Of a DNA stretch of 64,000 bases, positions 1 through 12,186 are shown piece by piece (position 1 is the first letter of the stretch; the number at the start of each line of letters is the position of its first letter). Under the pieces are notes generated by a model. It was not told the origin of the DNA. It searched no databases and saw nothing but the letters and a program-made list of their open reading frames with translations. Both the position numbers and the translations under genes were made by a program. The DNA lies in assembly GCA_030789695.1 (NCBI GenBank), contig CM061132.1, forward strand, positions 161,616,817 to 161,680,816. The letters are read 5' to 3'. This DNA is from Scilla litardierei (Eukaryota > Streptophyta > Magnoliopsida > Asparagales > Asparagaceae).

Positions 1-350
1 GGTGGGTCTGCGGAGGGTTGCTCTCCGGCTTAGGGCCGACCGCAGAACCCATCTGCTGGGGGAGTTTCCCCTGGGCTTACGGACGAGTTTACAGATCGGC
101 TTGCTGGGGGAGTTGCCCCCAGCCTTACGGCCGATCGGTTCGGTGGGCCTGCGGAGGGTTTCTCTCTGGCTTAGGGCCGACCGCAGAACCCGTCTGCTGG
201 GGGAGTTGCCCCCAGACTCACGGACGAGTTTACGGATCGGCCTGCTGGGGGAGTTGCCCCAGCCTTACGGCCGATCGGTTCGGTTTGCGGCCTCCGGTCT
301 GTCGAGCGAAAGCAGTCCTCTGGGAGAGGAGATCGAGTTCCCTATCGCAT
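1..350 (-). repeat. Tandem hairpin array downstream of Tat gag (family member 1)
   Basis: There are four copies of a block whose minus-strand core is CTGGGGG-CAACT-CCCCCAG, near 50, 104, 197 and 244. It is a 7 bp stem with a five-base loop. The copies near 104 and 197 are perfect; the other two have lost bases. They are separated by diverged spacers that contain GGCCGTAAG. The array sits directly after gag, as in the second family member. Short plus-strand ORFs here only read through the repeats and are not genes. Confidence 0.85.
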
Positions 351-521
351 TTTGAAACGGGCATTCAGCTAAATGCATAAAAAGAGGTTGCTTTTGTACC
401 AACAATGTCCTTCTTTCTTTCCATGGCCCAGTACATTTGGAGGAAAAACAAAAAACGGAGGGAGTCAAGGCAGGATAGCCCTTCCCTGGCGAGGTTGCGG
501 CTGTTTGTTCCACACGCTCAC

Positions 522-2160
522 TCACTCGATGATGTGCATGGGCGCCTGGACTACGTTTACCTTCTTCCCCTTGTCTGGCTGCCTGGATGTCCCCTCCCCC
601 AGAGCGGGATCGTCGGTGAAGTTCTTCAAGTGCTCCCGACTCACCAGCTTCTCTATGTCTTTCTTCAGATGCCAACAGTCGTCGGTGTCGTGGCCGTTGT
701 CCTTGTGATACTTGCAATATTTCTCTTTGTCTCTCCCGCCTCTCTTCATCCTCGGAGGAGGCCGGTTCATGCGCCCCTCCTTTTGGGCATGCGCGAGGAT
801 AACGTCCGGGGCAACGTTCAGCTGGGCGTGCTGTGGCTCTTCCCTCCGCTGCTTTCCTATGGCCTTTTTCTCCTGTCGATGTTCTTCCGAGCCGCGGCGC
901 TCACTTTCGTCGTGCTTGGGTCCTCGCTTGGTCCTTCCATCGTCGACAGCCAAGGCCTCTTCTGTCAGCATGAAGCGCTCAGCCCGCGCCATGACCCCGG
1001 CGAGGTCCTTCGGAGGATCGTTGTGTAACGATTTCTTCAGGCCCCTGTACCGTAATCCCTTCTTCAGGGCCATCTTCACGACCAGCTCGGGACAGCTCTG
1101 CACGTTCAGTCGTTCCATGTTAAAGCGACGCATGAAGTGCCTCAGGGATTTCCCGGGACCATGCACCACATTAAACAAGAGTTCTGAGTCTGGCTTTACC
1201 TGTCACCCAGCCACGAACTACATGCAGAACAACTGGGTGAACTCATCGAAGCTATCGATGGAGCGATTGGGCAGGCTGTGGTACCAGGTCCTTGCTGCTT
1301 TCCGGAGGGTGGAATAGAAACATCTGCAGAGCAGGGTGTTGTCCGCCCCCTGGAATGCCATGACCCCCTCGTACTCCATCACGTGGTCCGCGGGATCGCC
1401 CGTGCCGTCGTACTTCTCCAACGTCGGCACCTTGAAACTTGAGGGCACCCGTGCCTCAGTTATCCTCCGGGTTAGGGGGCATCGTTCACCATTAACGCCC
1501 CCCGGCCGCCCTCCTTCGCTTATCTCATGCTCGCCCAGTCGCAATGGGGGGCAGGTTCAGGCTTGGCTGTTCCTTGAGCCCCAGCCAAACTGGGGTGGGG
1601 CTCAATCTGGGTGCGTCCCCTTTCTCGCTTCGATATTCTCGCCTGTCCCGCTTCACTCGGCGGGCACTTCCGCTCTGTTGGAATCAGTCCCCCAAGTCCC
1701 GGCGATCGTCCCGTCGGTGCTTGGACGAGTATGATCGTCTAGACGAGGCGGTCACCGACTCGCCCTTGGACTGCTCGAAGCCCCTCTTGTTTCTCTCACG
1801 AAACAAGGTAGGGGTGGGAGACCGTGCTGGGTTGAAGCCCGGCATGGTGAATCGCCGGTCCAGGTTGGGCACCCCGTTCCCGTGGTCGATGACTACGGCG
1901 GACCGCATGGGTTGGTGACCCCCTCCCCAACGGTGGGCCTCATCCACCCCATCTCCCTGGATGGGCGTGTTGCTGACGAGTTGTTGAATCGTTGCGACGA
2001 ACGTCTGAATGTTGGCGTTGGTCTCCTGGACGAATGTGCGGAGCTGTTCTTGGGTGACCGATCGGGACTCGCCTGTCCCCTCAGTGGTGTGGCTGAGCTG
2101 GTTCTCGGGGGAAATGTAATCTCCCTCCTCTTGGATGGGGGGGCATGCGCCCCGCGCCAT
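522..2160 (-). pseudogene. Degenerate Tat-type gag
   Basis: Three blocks in colinear order match the intact gag at 19538-21184. The N-terminal basic region is at about 2160-1684. The retrotransposon gag core is at about 1500-1218, with motifs LTRRITEARVP and GDPADHVM. The C-terminal block is at about 1178-522 and ends with a zinc-knuckle-like CKYHKDNGHDTDDC. The frame is broken after the N-terminal block. It also carries in-frame stops near 1218 (TAG) and about 15 bases further on (TGA), so no complete Gag can be made. In the intact family it would be the nucleocapsid protein packaging element RNA. The start near 2160 is chosen by alignment to the intact copy; an upstream ATG at 2331 lies within the LTR. 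Confidence 0.85.
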
Positions 2161-2204
2161 TGCAGATGGGTTCCATTCCGGTGTTTCGATGTGGGCTTGT
2201 TTCG

Positions 2205-2223
2205 GTTCCCACAGACGGCGCCA
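2205..2223 (-). other. Primer binding site, Tat element 1
   Basis: The reverse complement reads TGGCGCCGTCTGTGGGAAC, identical to the site beside the 5' LTR at 19491. It lies two bases inside the LTR edge, where reverse transcription is primed by a tRNA. The tRNA was not identified. Confidence 0.85.
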
Positions 2224-2225
2224 GA

Positions 2226-3179
2226 TGTTTACGGGTGTTTTCTCACCACTGAATCGTTGACCGACGACTATTCGGTCAACGTGGTCAAGGGGTCGGTTGG
2301 GATCCCTTGGACACGCCAAGCTCACGTGCACTAAGCGTGAGTCGGAGATGGAATCGAGGTTGAGCGTCGGTCCTCGGCTGAAGCGGAGCTGAGTGGAGGC
2401 CTCGGCTCTGTTCGATGGGCTCGGCCTCGGTTGGACGTGCGTCGAGGGATAACCTCGGCGCTTTGCTTGGAGTTCGGTCTTCGGTCGGTTGCCACACCTG
2501 CTAGCAGCGAGGGTGGTCGTCGGGCGCTGAGGGATAGCCTCGGCGCCTCAGTCAGCTTCTTCCTGAATAGACGAGAAACTCGTCAGGGTGGCTGGACCTT
2601 GGTTCCGGCCGAATCCCCTCCGATGCCTAAGTCAGATCAGGATCTGAGGAGTACTCGGCGGGGTAGGTATGACTCGAGAGGAGATCGATACGCTGACCCT
2701 CGGCGCGAGCAGGGGAAGGGAGAGAAATGGCAGAAAACCAAAGTCGTTAATGGAATACCTCAGATTTGGGTACCTGGGATTCGATCCCTTTCTTCGTTGT
2801 CCTTCCGGTCCTTTTATAGGGTCTCCACCACGATTGCCCTCGATCCACGTTTCATGTCCGCCTCCTTTCATGCCCCCGCGATCCGCCTCCATCTCCGCCC
2901 TGACGTGCATCGTGGGGAGACATTTACACGGGCCTCTTAATGGACATTAAGAGGCTGCGGGTTCAAGGAAACGGCTATTTCCAAGGAGCACGAGCTGATC
3001 GTGGATCCTCGGGGGCAGACTGGCCGGGCTTCGAGCTTTATCCGTGGGCCTCGTCAGGTGGGCCCAATCTTGTTTGTGGGCTTTCCGTTTATGGTCGGGC
3101 ATCGTGTATATGCTTCTTGGGCTTCTACAAAACAGACGTATCAGAACCAAAGAAAAACCGGGTCGTTGATATGTCACCA
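2226..3179 (-). repeat. 5' LTR of Tat element 1 (954 bp)
   Basis: On the minus strand it begins TGGTGACATATCAACGACCC and ends CCGTAAACA, next to the primer site. The corresponding LTR at 18593 begins TGTTACGACTAATATCAACG and ends with the same CCGTAAACA, so the termini are homologous and the middle has diverged. Segments such as TCCGATGCCTAAGTCAGATC are shared with the other family LTRs. Confidence 0.8.
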
Positions 3180-3359
3180 AACAATCTATTTTTCCTAGTT
3201 AAAAAAAGAAGGAGAAAATAAAAAAACAAATAAAAGAAATGATGCAAATGTAATTCAAATGGGAAAGCGGACATAAACGAAGGCAATCAAGACGCGGCCA
3301 TCTGTCATGCAAAGAAGCAAACAAAAGGTCGGCAGCGAACGTGCTGCCATGCCACGGAA

Positions 3360-3371
3360 GGACACGTGTCC
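3360..3371. promoter_or_regulatory. Palindromic G-box/ABRE-like site GGACACGTGTCC
   Basis: This is a perfect 12 bp palindrome around the CACGTG core, the classical bZIP/bHLH site, with the ACACGTGTC context typical of ABA response elements. It lies about 260 bp upstream of the TATA box and 559 bp upstream of the lipase start codon. A second ACGT element, TGACGTG, is at about 3624-3630. Abscisic-acid response is known for some PLIP genes; its relevance here is inference. Confidence 0.55.
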
Positions 3372-3632
3372 ATCAAGCGGCGGAAGTTGGCCAGCGACCT
3401 CCCGCCCCAATAAACAACGCAAAGTCCCACGCAAACTTCTCCGCGAGACACCGCACCACAATATTGGCCTTTTGATCCTTTGCTATTAGAAAAGGACTCG
3501 ACTGGATTCATTCGCTCGCGGGGACGAAGCTTTCTCGTTGAGTTTTGCTTTCCTCACGTAACCAAAAGTTCTTGCAAAAGTCTTGACTCCCCTTCTACGA
3601 TTCCAAGCTTTCGGGCTCATTGATGACGTGTC

Positions 3633-3639
3633 TATATAT
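3633..3639 (+). promoter_or_regulatory. TATA box of the lipase gene
   Basis: TATATAT within TCTATATATCC is the best TATA-like motif between the LTR edge (3179) and the start codon (3930). It would give a 5' leader of roughly 260 bases. The rest of 3180-3929 is AT-rich, with no other recognisable feature apart from the G-box. Confidence 0.5.
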
Positions 3640-3929
3640 CCGTTTGCAACGCGTCCAAAAAAAAAACACAATTGTTTTTGTGTGCACACCCTGCAAGCAC
3701 ATTGAATTTTTTTGTGTGCAAAGTAAATAAAGGGCCCCCTCTTACTATTTTTCTCCATTTAATTACCAATCGAAAGATCCCTAATGAAAGAGAGCGGGCG
3801 AGATTTCGATTGTCCCAGATTTTGAGGAGCTTCCTCCGCTTTCCAAGGATCAGTTTTTGATCTTAACCCATTTCTCAAAACCTCTCCTTTTGACCCCGAT
3901 TCGATTCGATCAAAAGATCGAAGCCGATA

Positions 3930-6900
3930 ATGGACTCTATCCGCTTCGTCCGGGGGCTGCCCCCGATCCCCATCTCGGCCGCCGGCGGTCGGCACCACCC
4001 ACCGGCGGCGCAGGTGAGCGTGGGGGGCCCCAGGTCCGGGGCCGCGGCGCTGGAGTCGGAGGCCGAGGAGGGGGAGGGGAGGAGGAAGGGCAACTGGGTG
4101 GTGAACATTCTCAGAGTCAGGTCGCTGTGGGAGAAGGAGAGGGAGATGATCGTCGTGGAGAGAAAGGAGGAGGGTGAGATTTTGGGTGCAGATGTGGGCG
4201 GAGATAGATGCGTGGGTTGTGATGAATGCTCCGTCAGCGACGAGGAGGTTGGAGGAGAAAAGGATGAGAAAAAGGTGGTTTTCGATCGAGATTCGTTCTC
4301 GAGATTGTTGACGAGAGTGTCGATGGTTGAGTTGCAGGTTTATGCCAAGATGTCGTATCTCGGGTGCTTGGCTTATACCATTCCAAATATCAAGGTATGA
4401 TTTTGCTTGATTGTTGTTGAGTTGGTATATTTTTGGAAAAGCTTGCATCTTGGTATCTGTTTGATTCAATTTTCTTTGATGTGATGAATTTTTGTTTATT
4501 TTAGAAGGAAATAGAGATGTCCATGGTATTTTAGTTCCGAATGCATCTTTGTGGAGAATTTATGATCAGGAGAGGATTGGCATCAATGTAGCATGAAAAT
4601 TCACCATCTACATTTAGATATTGGATCTCCCTTTAGGCCTTGTTTATTTCTTCATAATTTTGTTAGAATAATCAAATTTGCAGGGAATTGGATTTAAAAG
4701 GAAATAAATGGTCGTTGGCGTATATGAATGGCTCACATATAATATATTTTTTGATCTTCTGGTATATGATATTATTGGGTGTTCTAATATTTGCATAATT
4801 TCATTAGTGCTATTGTTGAAATACGCTGTTCTCGATTTGAAAATCTCTAATTTTAGATGTTTTTTCTTCATGTTTTGCTTTCATTTCAGCCGACGAACCT
4901 TCTTAAATACCATGGACTCCGCCTCGTCACCTCCTCATTGGAGAAGAAAGCCATTGCTTCAAATGCCGAGAAGGAAAAGACATCGGATAGTGATACAAGG
5001 TCGGAAGAACAATTGCCCAATTGGGATGCAGGTTTAGAGCCTACAACTTTAGCAGAAGATAGCGAAAAACAGAGTGAAAACAGCTATGGAATTAGCCCGT
5101 CTGCCGCCTATCAGATTGCAGCTTCCGCTGCATCTTTTCTTCAATCTCGGACACGAAGCATTCTTCCCTTTGGAACGCCAAAGGTGGAGGGTTCGGACAA
5201 TCCATCTGGAGCCGGACGCACCAGGGAGGATGATGGCCACATCTCTTGTTCAGAGATGGCATCTTTTGTGGCCACGACGAACTCGGTTACTGCAGTGGTT
5301 GCTGGCAAGGAGGAAATGAAACAAGCTGTTGCAAAGGACTTGAATTCAGCGCAGTCTCCTCCTTGTGAGTGGTTCATATGTGATGATGATAAGACGGGCA
5401 CACGATATTTTGTTATTCAGGTTACATTTCTGTTCATGGTTTACGATTTTTATTCATGTATGACAGTCATGGATATAGTTTGATGCTGATGCTAAATTTA
5501 TTCGATGTGCAGGGCTCCGAGTCATTGGCTTCTTGGCAAGCAAATCTCTTATTTGAGCCCATTCAGTTTGAGGTACTAAGATTTACATCTCATTTTGGCA
5601 TGGAATTTTTGGTTGAACTGCAGAACATTAATAAATTGTGGGGGTTGATTAGGGGAGTTAGAACTTAAGAGTCTCAACCACCAGTGTTAGATTAATCGGC
5701 GAAGCTCTGGGACAACATCTAGTTAGCTTCAGTTTAGCCCCACGTCGTAGAAATCTGATATGAATATGGTCAACTGTATGTTGAACAATTTGAGCTAACA
5801 CCCAACTATATTAAAAAGTCCAACTTTTTTTTCAACCATACACAACCAGATGGTATAAGGGCAGTTCAAATTGCAGAACTTTTCAAATTTCAACGGCACA
5901 CCATTCAACCAATAGGGGACCAGATTAGTTGATGATATATTTAGCATTTTTTACTTTTATTTTAATTTTTTGACATGCAAGCACCAGGTCTCTTAATTCA
6001 ATTCTTGCTTGTGCTGAACTATTGCTTATTGGAATCTAGGGAATGGATGTGCTCGTGCATAGAGGAATCTATGAGGCCGCCAAAGGGATATACCAGCAGA
6101 TGCTGCCAGAAGTACAATCTCATCTGAAGGCTCGGGGAGATTCTGCTACTCTTCGTTTTACTGGGCATTCTCTTGGTGGAAGCCTCTCTTTGCTTGTGAA
6201 TCTTATGTTGCTGATACGAGGAGAAGCACCATTGTCTGCCTTATTGCCAGTTATTACATTTGGTGCACCCACCATCATGTGTGGAGGTGACAACCTTCTT
6301 CGCAAGTTGGGGTTTCCCCAAAGTCATGTCCAAGCCATTACGATGCACAGAGACATTGTTCCTCGAGCGTTCTCTTGCAATTACCCAGACCATATTGCTA
6401 GGATTCTTAAAGCGGTCAATGGAAATTTCCGTAATCATCCATGTCTTCAAAATCAGGTACAATACAAATACTCTTTTATGAGCTTTGAATTCTTTATATG
6501 ATTGATTTATATATTTTTTGGAAATATTGTGGCGAAGTGACAATCTTGATATATATTAGCTATAGGACAGGCCCTTGATTTCTCTAGCTTGTTTTAGTGA
6601 GATTATCAGAATATGCTGGGTCATTATGTTCATGGCAAATACAAGATGCTTCTAGCAATCTTGTAATAGCAGACTTTTATTACTCATTAGTAAATTGTAT
6701 CGGGTAATTTAAATTCATGTAGTTACACTGTTCTTTTGCAGAAACTGTTATATGCTCCAATGGGGAAGCTTTTGATCCTGCAACCAGAGGAGAAGTTCTC
6801 GCCACATCATGACCTTCTCCCTCCGGGGAGTGGCCTGTACCTTTTAGGCCATCCATTGGCAGATTCTGATGATTCAACAGCGCATCTTCTGGCTGCACAG

Positions 6901-7311
6901 CTTGCATTCTTCAACTCTCCCCACCCTCTTGAGATTCTGAGTGACCGCTCGGCTTATGGTGCTGAGGGGACTGTTTATAGGGACCACGATATGAATGCCT
7001 ACCTCAGGTCTGTTCGTGGTGTGATCCGCCAAGAGCTCAAGTTTATCAGGAAGGCCAAGAGGGAGCGTCGAAGGCTCTTGTGGTGGCCTCTTGTGTCTAC
7101 CCAAGGCACGGATACTATTATTGGCCAGAGAGCAAGCCTGACAAACCCCACTCAGCACCATTTTAGCTTTGTGGGTGTGTTTAATGGAGGGAAGGAGACT
7201 TTGAAGCGACTTGGGAGGATTGTTGCTTCACGGAATATGCACATGTTCATTGTTCTTCTATTTCCAGCTCGGTTACTGGCTATGGGAACGCTATCCGTAT
7301 TCACTCGTTAG
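3930..7311 (+). CDS. PLIP: Plastid lipase (PLIP-type phospholipase A1, lipase class 3)
   Basis: Five exons: 3930-4394, 4890-5420, 5513-5572, 6040-6456 and 6742-7311. All introns are GT-AG and phase 0, and the product is about 680 residues. The class-3 lipase nucleophile elbow GHSLGG places Ser at about residue 396 (codon 6169-6171). The conserved blocks [17 protein letters not shown] and [13 protein letters not shown] follow the Arabidopsis PLIP1-3 pattern, and the DHD near the C-terminus fits the histidine region. PLIP enzymes hydrolyse acyl groups from chloroplast glycerolipids and feed seed oil or jasmonate synthesis. The N-terminal 155 residues are low in conservation, as expected for a transit peptide plus linker. 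The C-terminus keeps a hydrophobic tail as I recall in PLIP2/3 rather than PLIP1; that subgroup call is tentative. Exon joins were judged by frame and homology only. Confidence 0.9.
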
Positions 7312-9316
7312 TTTCAGCCGAATCATGTTGGATTTCTGCTTCTAGTTTGTCATAGGAGGTCACATTCTTTATTCATTGGTCGATATGTAAATTCTTTTAT
7401 GTTATACAAACTTGTAAATATGTGAAAGGAAAAGAAAAGGAGAGGAACATTGTACAACAACCTATCGAAATCAAATGACAGCGATATTTATATGTTTCAT
7501 CTTGAGCATCTTTTTGCCTATTTTCAGTAAGATTAAGGGGGTGAACAGTGTATTGTCTATTGCTCTTTTATGCTTAAAGGGGGAGTGGTTTTCATGATCA
7601 AATTAGCTGGCTTCCACAAGTGAACTGTGTGGTTCCTTGCCAAAATTTTCTCATGTGGACTGTGGTGTGATGTTCCTCAAGTTATCCAGGTATTCAATAT
7701 CAAATTGCAGACATTATGTGTTTCTCTTCCAACAATGGTTTTTTCCCCATATACTTTAGGTCTCATATGAGAATATAATTTTCTTAACAATTTTGTATTC
7801 AGGTAAGAAACATTGCATGTCTGTTAGATTGAGGATGATTTTCTGATGGCAGTCGATTCAGTATCTCACAATGTGTGTGAGCCCAATCCTCTCTCAGGTA
7901 ACAAACGCCCCCCTGCTTGTAATTTATTGGAATCAGACCGTAGTTTTTCTTTAGAAATTCAATGTAGCATACTTTTTTTTACTTCGGACTGTTCAAAGAT
8001 ACTTGTTTAATCTTGTGGTCCTATCATTTTTTTGCCTTTAGCTTGTTCAAACGTAGTTGTGTAATTCTGTGTAACATGCATTATCCTCCCTCCCCTGCCT
8101 TTCAGTAGTATACTCATTGGAAGTGGTAGCATAATTGTTTGATCGTTTGATGCTACTGCAGTATGCTATCTTACAAATAGAGTGACATATTCAGATTTGC
8201 TCTTCGATTTCGGTTTCATGACATTGGGTCTTGAATCTGGGTATGTTTGTTTGCTGTTTTTCAGCATATCTACCGATAAATATGTCACAATCTATATGCC
8301 ACACTATAGTTGAATCTTACTATATCATGAACCACTCAATGTCTTCAGTCAGTTGCGGCGTCTGTTACAGATGAAGAGTAACCTGGTCTTATTCAGATAT
8401 TTGTCATACGTACACCTAGAAAATATGGACTGTTGTTCAGGTTCCTACTCGTGTAATCCAAACAATTTATGCCAGAATATGTAATCATTTAGCTAATTAG
8501 CACGTATTCAAGTTCTACTTAATGAGCAGCATGACCGCTGTATCTGATTGAAGTCTCTTAACTGTCCAGTTTTGCAAACACTGTTACAATTTGCTAAATG
8601 AACCTGCAAAGGGGTTGGAAGAGGAAACTTCCAAATGATGATATGAGTAGTCTATTATCTGAAATGAATACCAACCTTCCATTTTTATTTGATAAGAACT
8701 TCATCGCCTATCGAAAGAGGCTGAGACTTCCAAGAAACAATTTGTCAGGGATGGATTCGGAATTCAATTCGGAATTCAATAGGTAATACCTCTAATATAA
8801 ATGATTGTGATCTTAATCCAGTAAATTTATAAACCAATTCACCTAGCAAACTTTCTAACCTAATTCCATGTGTGGAGCCTGTTCTTGATGCAAATTTGAC
8901 TGGAAAACCATTGATGGCAATATATTGCTTTCAATATTATGGACAAATTATGATTCCGTATCGACTGACTGAGCCATCGAAAGTCTCCTTTTCCGATAAA
9001 TCAGGCACGCAACTAGCGTGTGCTCAATTCCCGGACCTTCAACCGTCCATTCCTCCTGAACGAGTGGCTTCCATTGCTCTTGCTTGATTTCTTCTTTGTT
9101 TCTACTACATTTTCTTTGCAAATTGGATGGAAACCGAAAGAACGAAGAGCTTGCAGAAAGCATGTCTGCATTTGGATAGTTAGCATGTGCTGTGTTTCCT
9201 TCGGGCTGTCATGCTTCCGTTGCCTTCTTGACTAACAATATATCCAGTACGAGAGTTGTGACAAAATTATGGTCCCAAACTTGTCTGGCTGGGATCTTGA
9301 AGCCTATCTATTCATT
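7312..9316. other. 3' flank of the lipase gene and intergenic DNA
   Basis: This is AT-rich sequence beginning with the presumed 3' UTR of the lipase gene. Short ORFs (for example 8598-8786) show no recognisable domain. I see no transposon ends, tRNA or convincing exon. Confidence 0.5.
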
Positions 9317-9416
9317 TCTGAGCTACGTACGATACACGCATGGCTCTGATCGCTTTACAAGTAAGATCTGAGCTACGTACGAGACACGTAGGACTCTGAT
9401 CGCTTTACAAGTATAG
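9317..9416 (+). repeat. Two-copy tandem repeat, 50 bp unit
   Basis: Two adjacent units share TCTGAGCTACGTACGA and ACTCTGATCGCTTTACAAGT-like segments with a period of 50 bases. The second copy differs at a handful of positions. This is a local tandem duplication with no coding content. Confidence 0.75.
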
Positions 9417-9590
9417 ATATACACGCACACCATCAATTGTTTTCCTTGTGAAACATTGGTTTGTTAGATGTTTAAGCCTATAAAGAAAATTTCACGGGGT
9501 ATTGCTAAGAAATATGATGCTGAAGAGTTAGCTTGCTTTAGCTCTTGGGGATATGCATTATGTCGACCATCTAATGGATTTATTCATTGG

Positions 9591-9703
9591 AATATCGAGA
9601 TTTACAATTAGATGACAACATGTGCATAAATTACCATCTGGTGGATATGTTTGTTATAATATTGAGATTTACACTTAGATGATAATAATTGCATAAATTA
9701 TGG
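9591..9703 (+). repeat. Dispersed short repeat, two diverged copies
   Basis: AATATCGAGATTTACAATTA at 9591 recurs at 9659 as AATATTGAGATTTACACTTA, and each copy is followed by GATGA and GCATAAATTA-like sequence. A third related copy lies at 17381-17424, beyond the copia insertion. The repeat is unclassified. Confidence 0.5.
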
Positions 9704-10312
9704 CAGCATGCAGTCTCGTGCAAACATTTAGCAATTTATGAAAGTATCGCATGATAATATGAATTTTTTGGATGAAATTCATTACAATTGTGTGAATCAA
9801 AGAAACGTAGTTTGTGGGTTCATGATAGTTTTATGAATTATATGTTAAAATCTTGTGCAATTATTAGACAAATTTGCAAAAAATAGATAAAAGAAATTAA
9901 TGTAACCAGCTAATTTGACTTCACCAGAAACTAAATAAAAATAGGAGAAATGTCTCAATGTATGCCCAACTAGATGTTGATTCAATAACCTTAAGATGTT
10001 AGCTCACCATCAAATCATTTGATTGCTCATAGAGTGGAAATACAACACTCCACGCAAACTGGTCGTATGTCTCTCCAAATAAAAAGATCTATAAATGGGG
10101 GTATCAATATATTATGGATAGTTACATGTACATCCTTGTTTAGACATTTTTATCGACCACAAGGATCATAGAAGGAAAAGTCTGTGAGGGTAAAACCCAA
10201 ACTGTGTCAAAAATATAAATTCAACATTTCATCTGAGAGTAATATCAGGGTCAACTAGCTCAGATAGCCAAACAGTAAATTTCCTTCTTAGTTTGCTTCA
10301 AAACCCCACCTC

Positions 10313-10993
10313 CCGTTATTTTTTTCGACAATCGGATCCCGTTCATTTTAATTTTCATGTTCTTAAACTCCAAACCATCAATATTTAAATGAACCTAAGG
10401 GATTGTTGTGCGCCAAGCGGAAGCAATCAGATCACCGAAGTATCTAGCACACGAAGAACAAATAGAGAGCAAGCAAACAAAAGATTTAGGTCGCCTTAAC
10501 GACCAAAGAAACACTTCTATAATTTCAATTAAGAGATACAAAAGACATTCAACTACTCCTAAGAAATCCTCACAACTGGCTCTCTCAAAGATGGCTCACA
10601 ATGATCCTATGAAACTTCCAATATGACCGACCTCATACAATTTTCTCCATGCTTCAATAGAAGCTCAATTGGTTTCTCAATTTTCGATGCTAATAACCAT
10701 GCATTCGGTGTCCTTTTATAGGACTCAAAGGGGTGGGGGTTGGTGCACCAACCCACCACCAACCCCCCTTGGTTTGGTGCAAGGGCAGCCCACATGGCTA
10801 ATTGAGCCAACAACCACAGGGATTTCATTCGTTTATCCACTCGTTTGCAAATTTAATAGTTTTGTGGTAACAAAACTTTTTGTAATAGTTAGATCAACGA
10901 GCAAAACGTATTTGATTCACTTGAAAATTGATTAAAATTTTAGAACATGAAGATTAAAATGATTGGATACAATTATCGAAAAAAATACAGTAA
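10313..10993. repeat. Fold-back structure 1 (inverted arms about 80 bp)
   Basis: The left arm (about 10313-10396) and right arm (about 10912-10990) are imperfect inverted copies. The left arm has TTTTTTTCGACAATCGGATCC and a later CATGTTCTTAAA; the right arm carries their complements. The interior holds a perfect 18 bp palindrome at 10737-10754 and a minus-strand CCTATAAAAGG TATA-like motif near 10712. It is probably a MITE or fold-back element. No transposase is present and the termini are not resolved. Confidence 0.55.
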
Positions 10994-11089
10994 GTGAGAT
11001 TGCATCAGCTAACCAAGAAGAAAATTTCCTCCTTGAATAGCTGATAACTTAAGAGAAATACATGGCTCGTCTAGCCAAAGAGGAAACTT

Positions 11090-11330
11090 GTATTATTTTT
11101 TTCAACGATTGGATCCGTCTGTTTTGATCTTCATGTTCTAAAAATCCAAATCACCAAATTTCAAGTAAAACCAAGATTGTACTCGTTTATACACGTGTGG
11201 CGAATACTGCAAATTTTTGCAACAGCTGGATAAACGAGTAAAACCTTTTGGGTTCACTTGAAAATTGAAGGATTTGTGGTTTAGAACATAAATAACAAAA
11301 TGATCTGATCCGATCGTTGAAAAAAAAAAA
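11090..11330. repeat. Fold-back structure 2, same arm family
   Basis: The left arm at about 11094-11172 and right arm at about 11248-11322 are inverted copies sharing TTTCAACGAT(T/C)GGATC and ATGTTCTAAA. The arms match those of fold-back 1, and both are followed by related sequence (GCATCAGYTAAYCAA...AAATTTCCTC). Two members of one short inverted-repeat family therefore lie about 100 bp apart. Confidence 0.6.
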
Positions 11331-12181
11331 TGAGAGATGTGAAGTTGCATCAGTTAATCAAAAAAGAAATTTCCTCACTCGACACACATATTCCTTGTGC
11401 TATATTACATCCAAAAACCATTTCATTTGTGTTTTGTTCCGCCTTGATCGCACGGGGGATTTATGGTGGTTTGATCTCACCAGATGGGCACTATTAAATG
11501 CCTTATGTATGTGATAGCTTGGAGAGAGGGCTAGTTGTCTGCCGAGGATCGAGCCACCTTGATTACGCGGGTCGAACTCACCAAACAGGCATGCCCTTGG
11601 GTGATGAAGCTGAAGGAGCCAACCTTAGGTGTTTGCCGCTGAGGTTTCTCTTGAGGGGTCATGCTTGCTGACCCGAGTCAGCAAGTGCATGTCTATCTTA
11701 CAGAGCTGTACATATATCTTAGTCGAGCTGACCTCCCAAGCTGCTCTCGGGCTGTCCCTAAGAATATGTATAGCTTTTAGTTTCGTGCGCAAATGCTGTT
11801 AGGTTTGGCTAGGTCCCAACTATAGTGGGCACAAGCCCAATATCATTTACAAATATCGATTTGAACATAGATATTGTTCGTGTGTATCGAGATCACTATG
11901 AGATCACTATGACAAAACTCTCAGATTGGATCTGGATTTTAATTCGTTGTCCGAAATTATGATCAGAGTTTTAAAAGAAAATATGTCAAACCTTTCCTTT
12001 AATGTATGTATGCGTGTAATTTTTCTACTTTACATCTCATAATATCCAAAGAAACTTTAATTTATATAAAACCATGTGCATGACGATGTATTTAGATGGC
12101 AATTAAATATGCAGGTATCTATTCGAATATGCCTGATAGCTAAATAGTATATATATTTGTATTTGTATGATAAATGGTGTA
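11331..12181. other. Intergenic DNA without recognised gene
   Basis: The part at about 11520-11760 is more GC-rich than its surroundings and resembles worn retroelement sequence, but no ends, motifs or domains could be identified. The remainder is AT-rich and featureless. Confidence 0.4.
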
Positions 12182-12186
12182 GATAC

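Larger units (their letters stand above)
1..3179 (-). mobile_element. Tat-like Ty3/gypsy element, left-truncated by window edge
   Basis: Read on the minus strand, the order is LTR (3179 to 2226), primer binding site, gag remains, then a tandem hairpin array that runs off the window. Order, primer site and gag match the element at 18593-53578, so both belong to one family, although LTR and gag sequences have diverged. No pol is visible here, but the rest of the element lies outside the window. The distal LTR is missing, so no target-site duplication can be tested. The insertion edge at 3179 lies about 450 bp upstream of the TATA box of the lipase gene. Confidence 0.85.

Noticed and set aside
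405..1028. 207-codon plus-strand ORF over the left Tat element
   Set aside because: It is antisense to the decayed gag; the minus-strand reading carries the conserved gag motifs.
7845..7899. Short open stretch with ATG followed by a GTAACA donor-like site
   Set aside because: Too short, with no homology and no joining exon. It lies downstream of the lipase stop codon.
8598..8786. 62-codon ORF downstream of the lipase gene
   Set aside because: No domain, no gene context and AT-rich composition; expected by chance.
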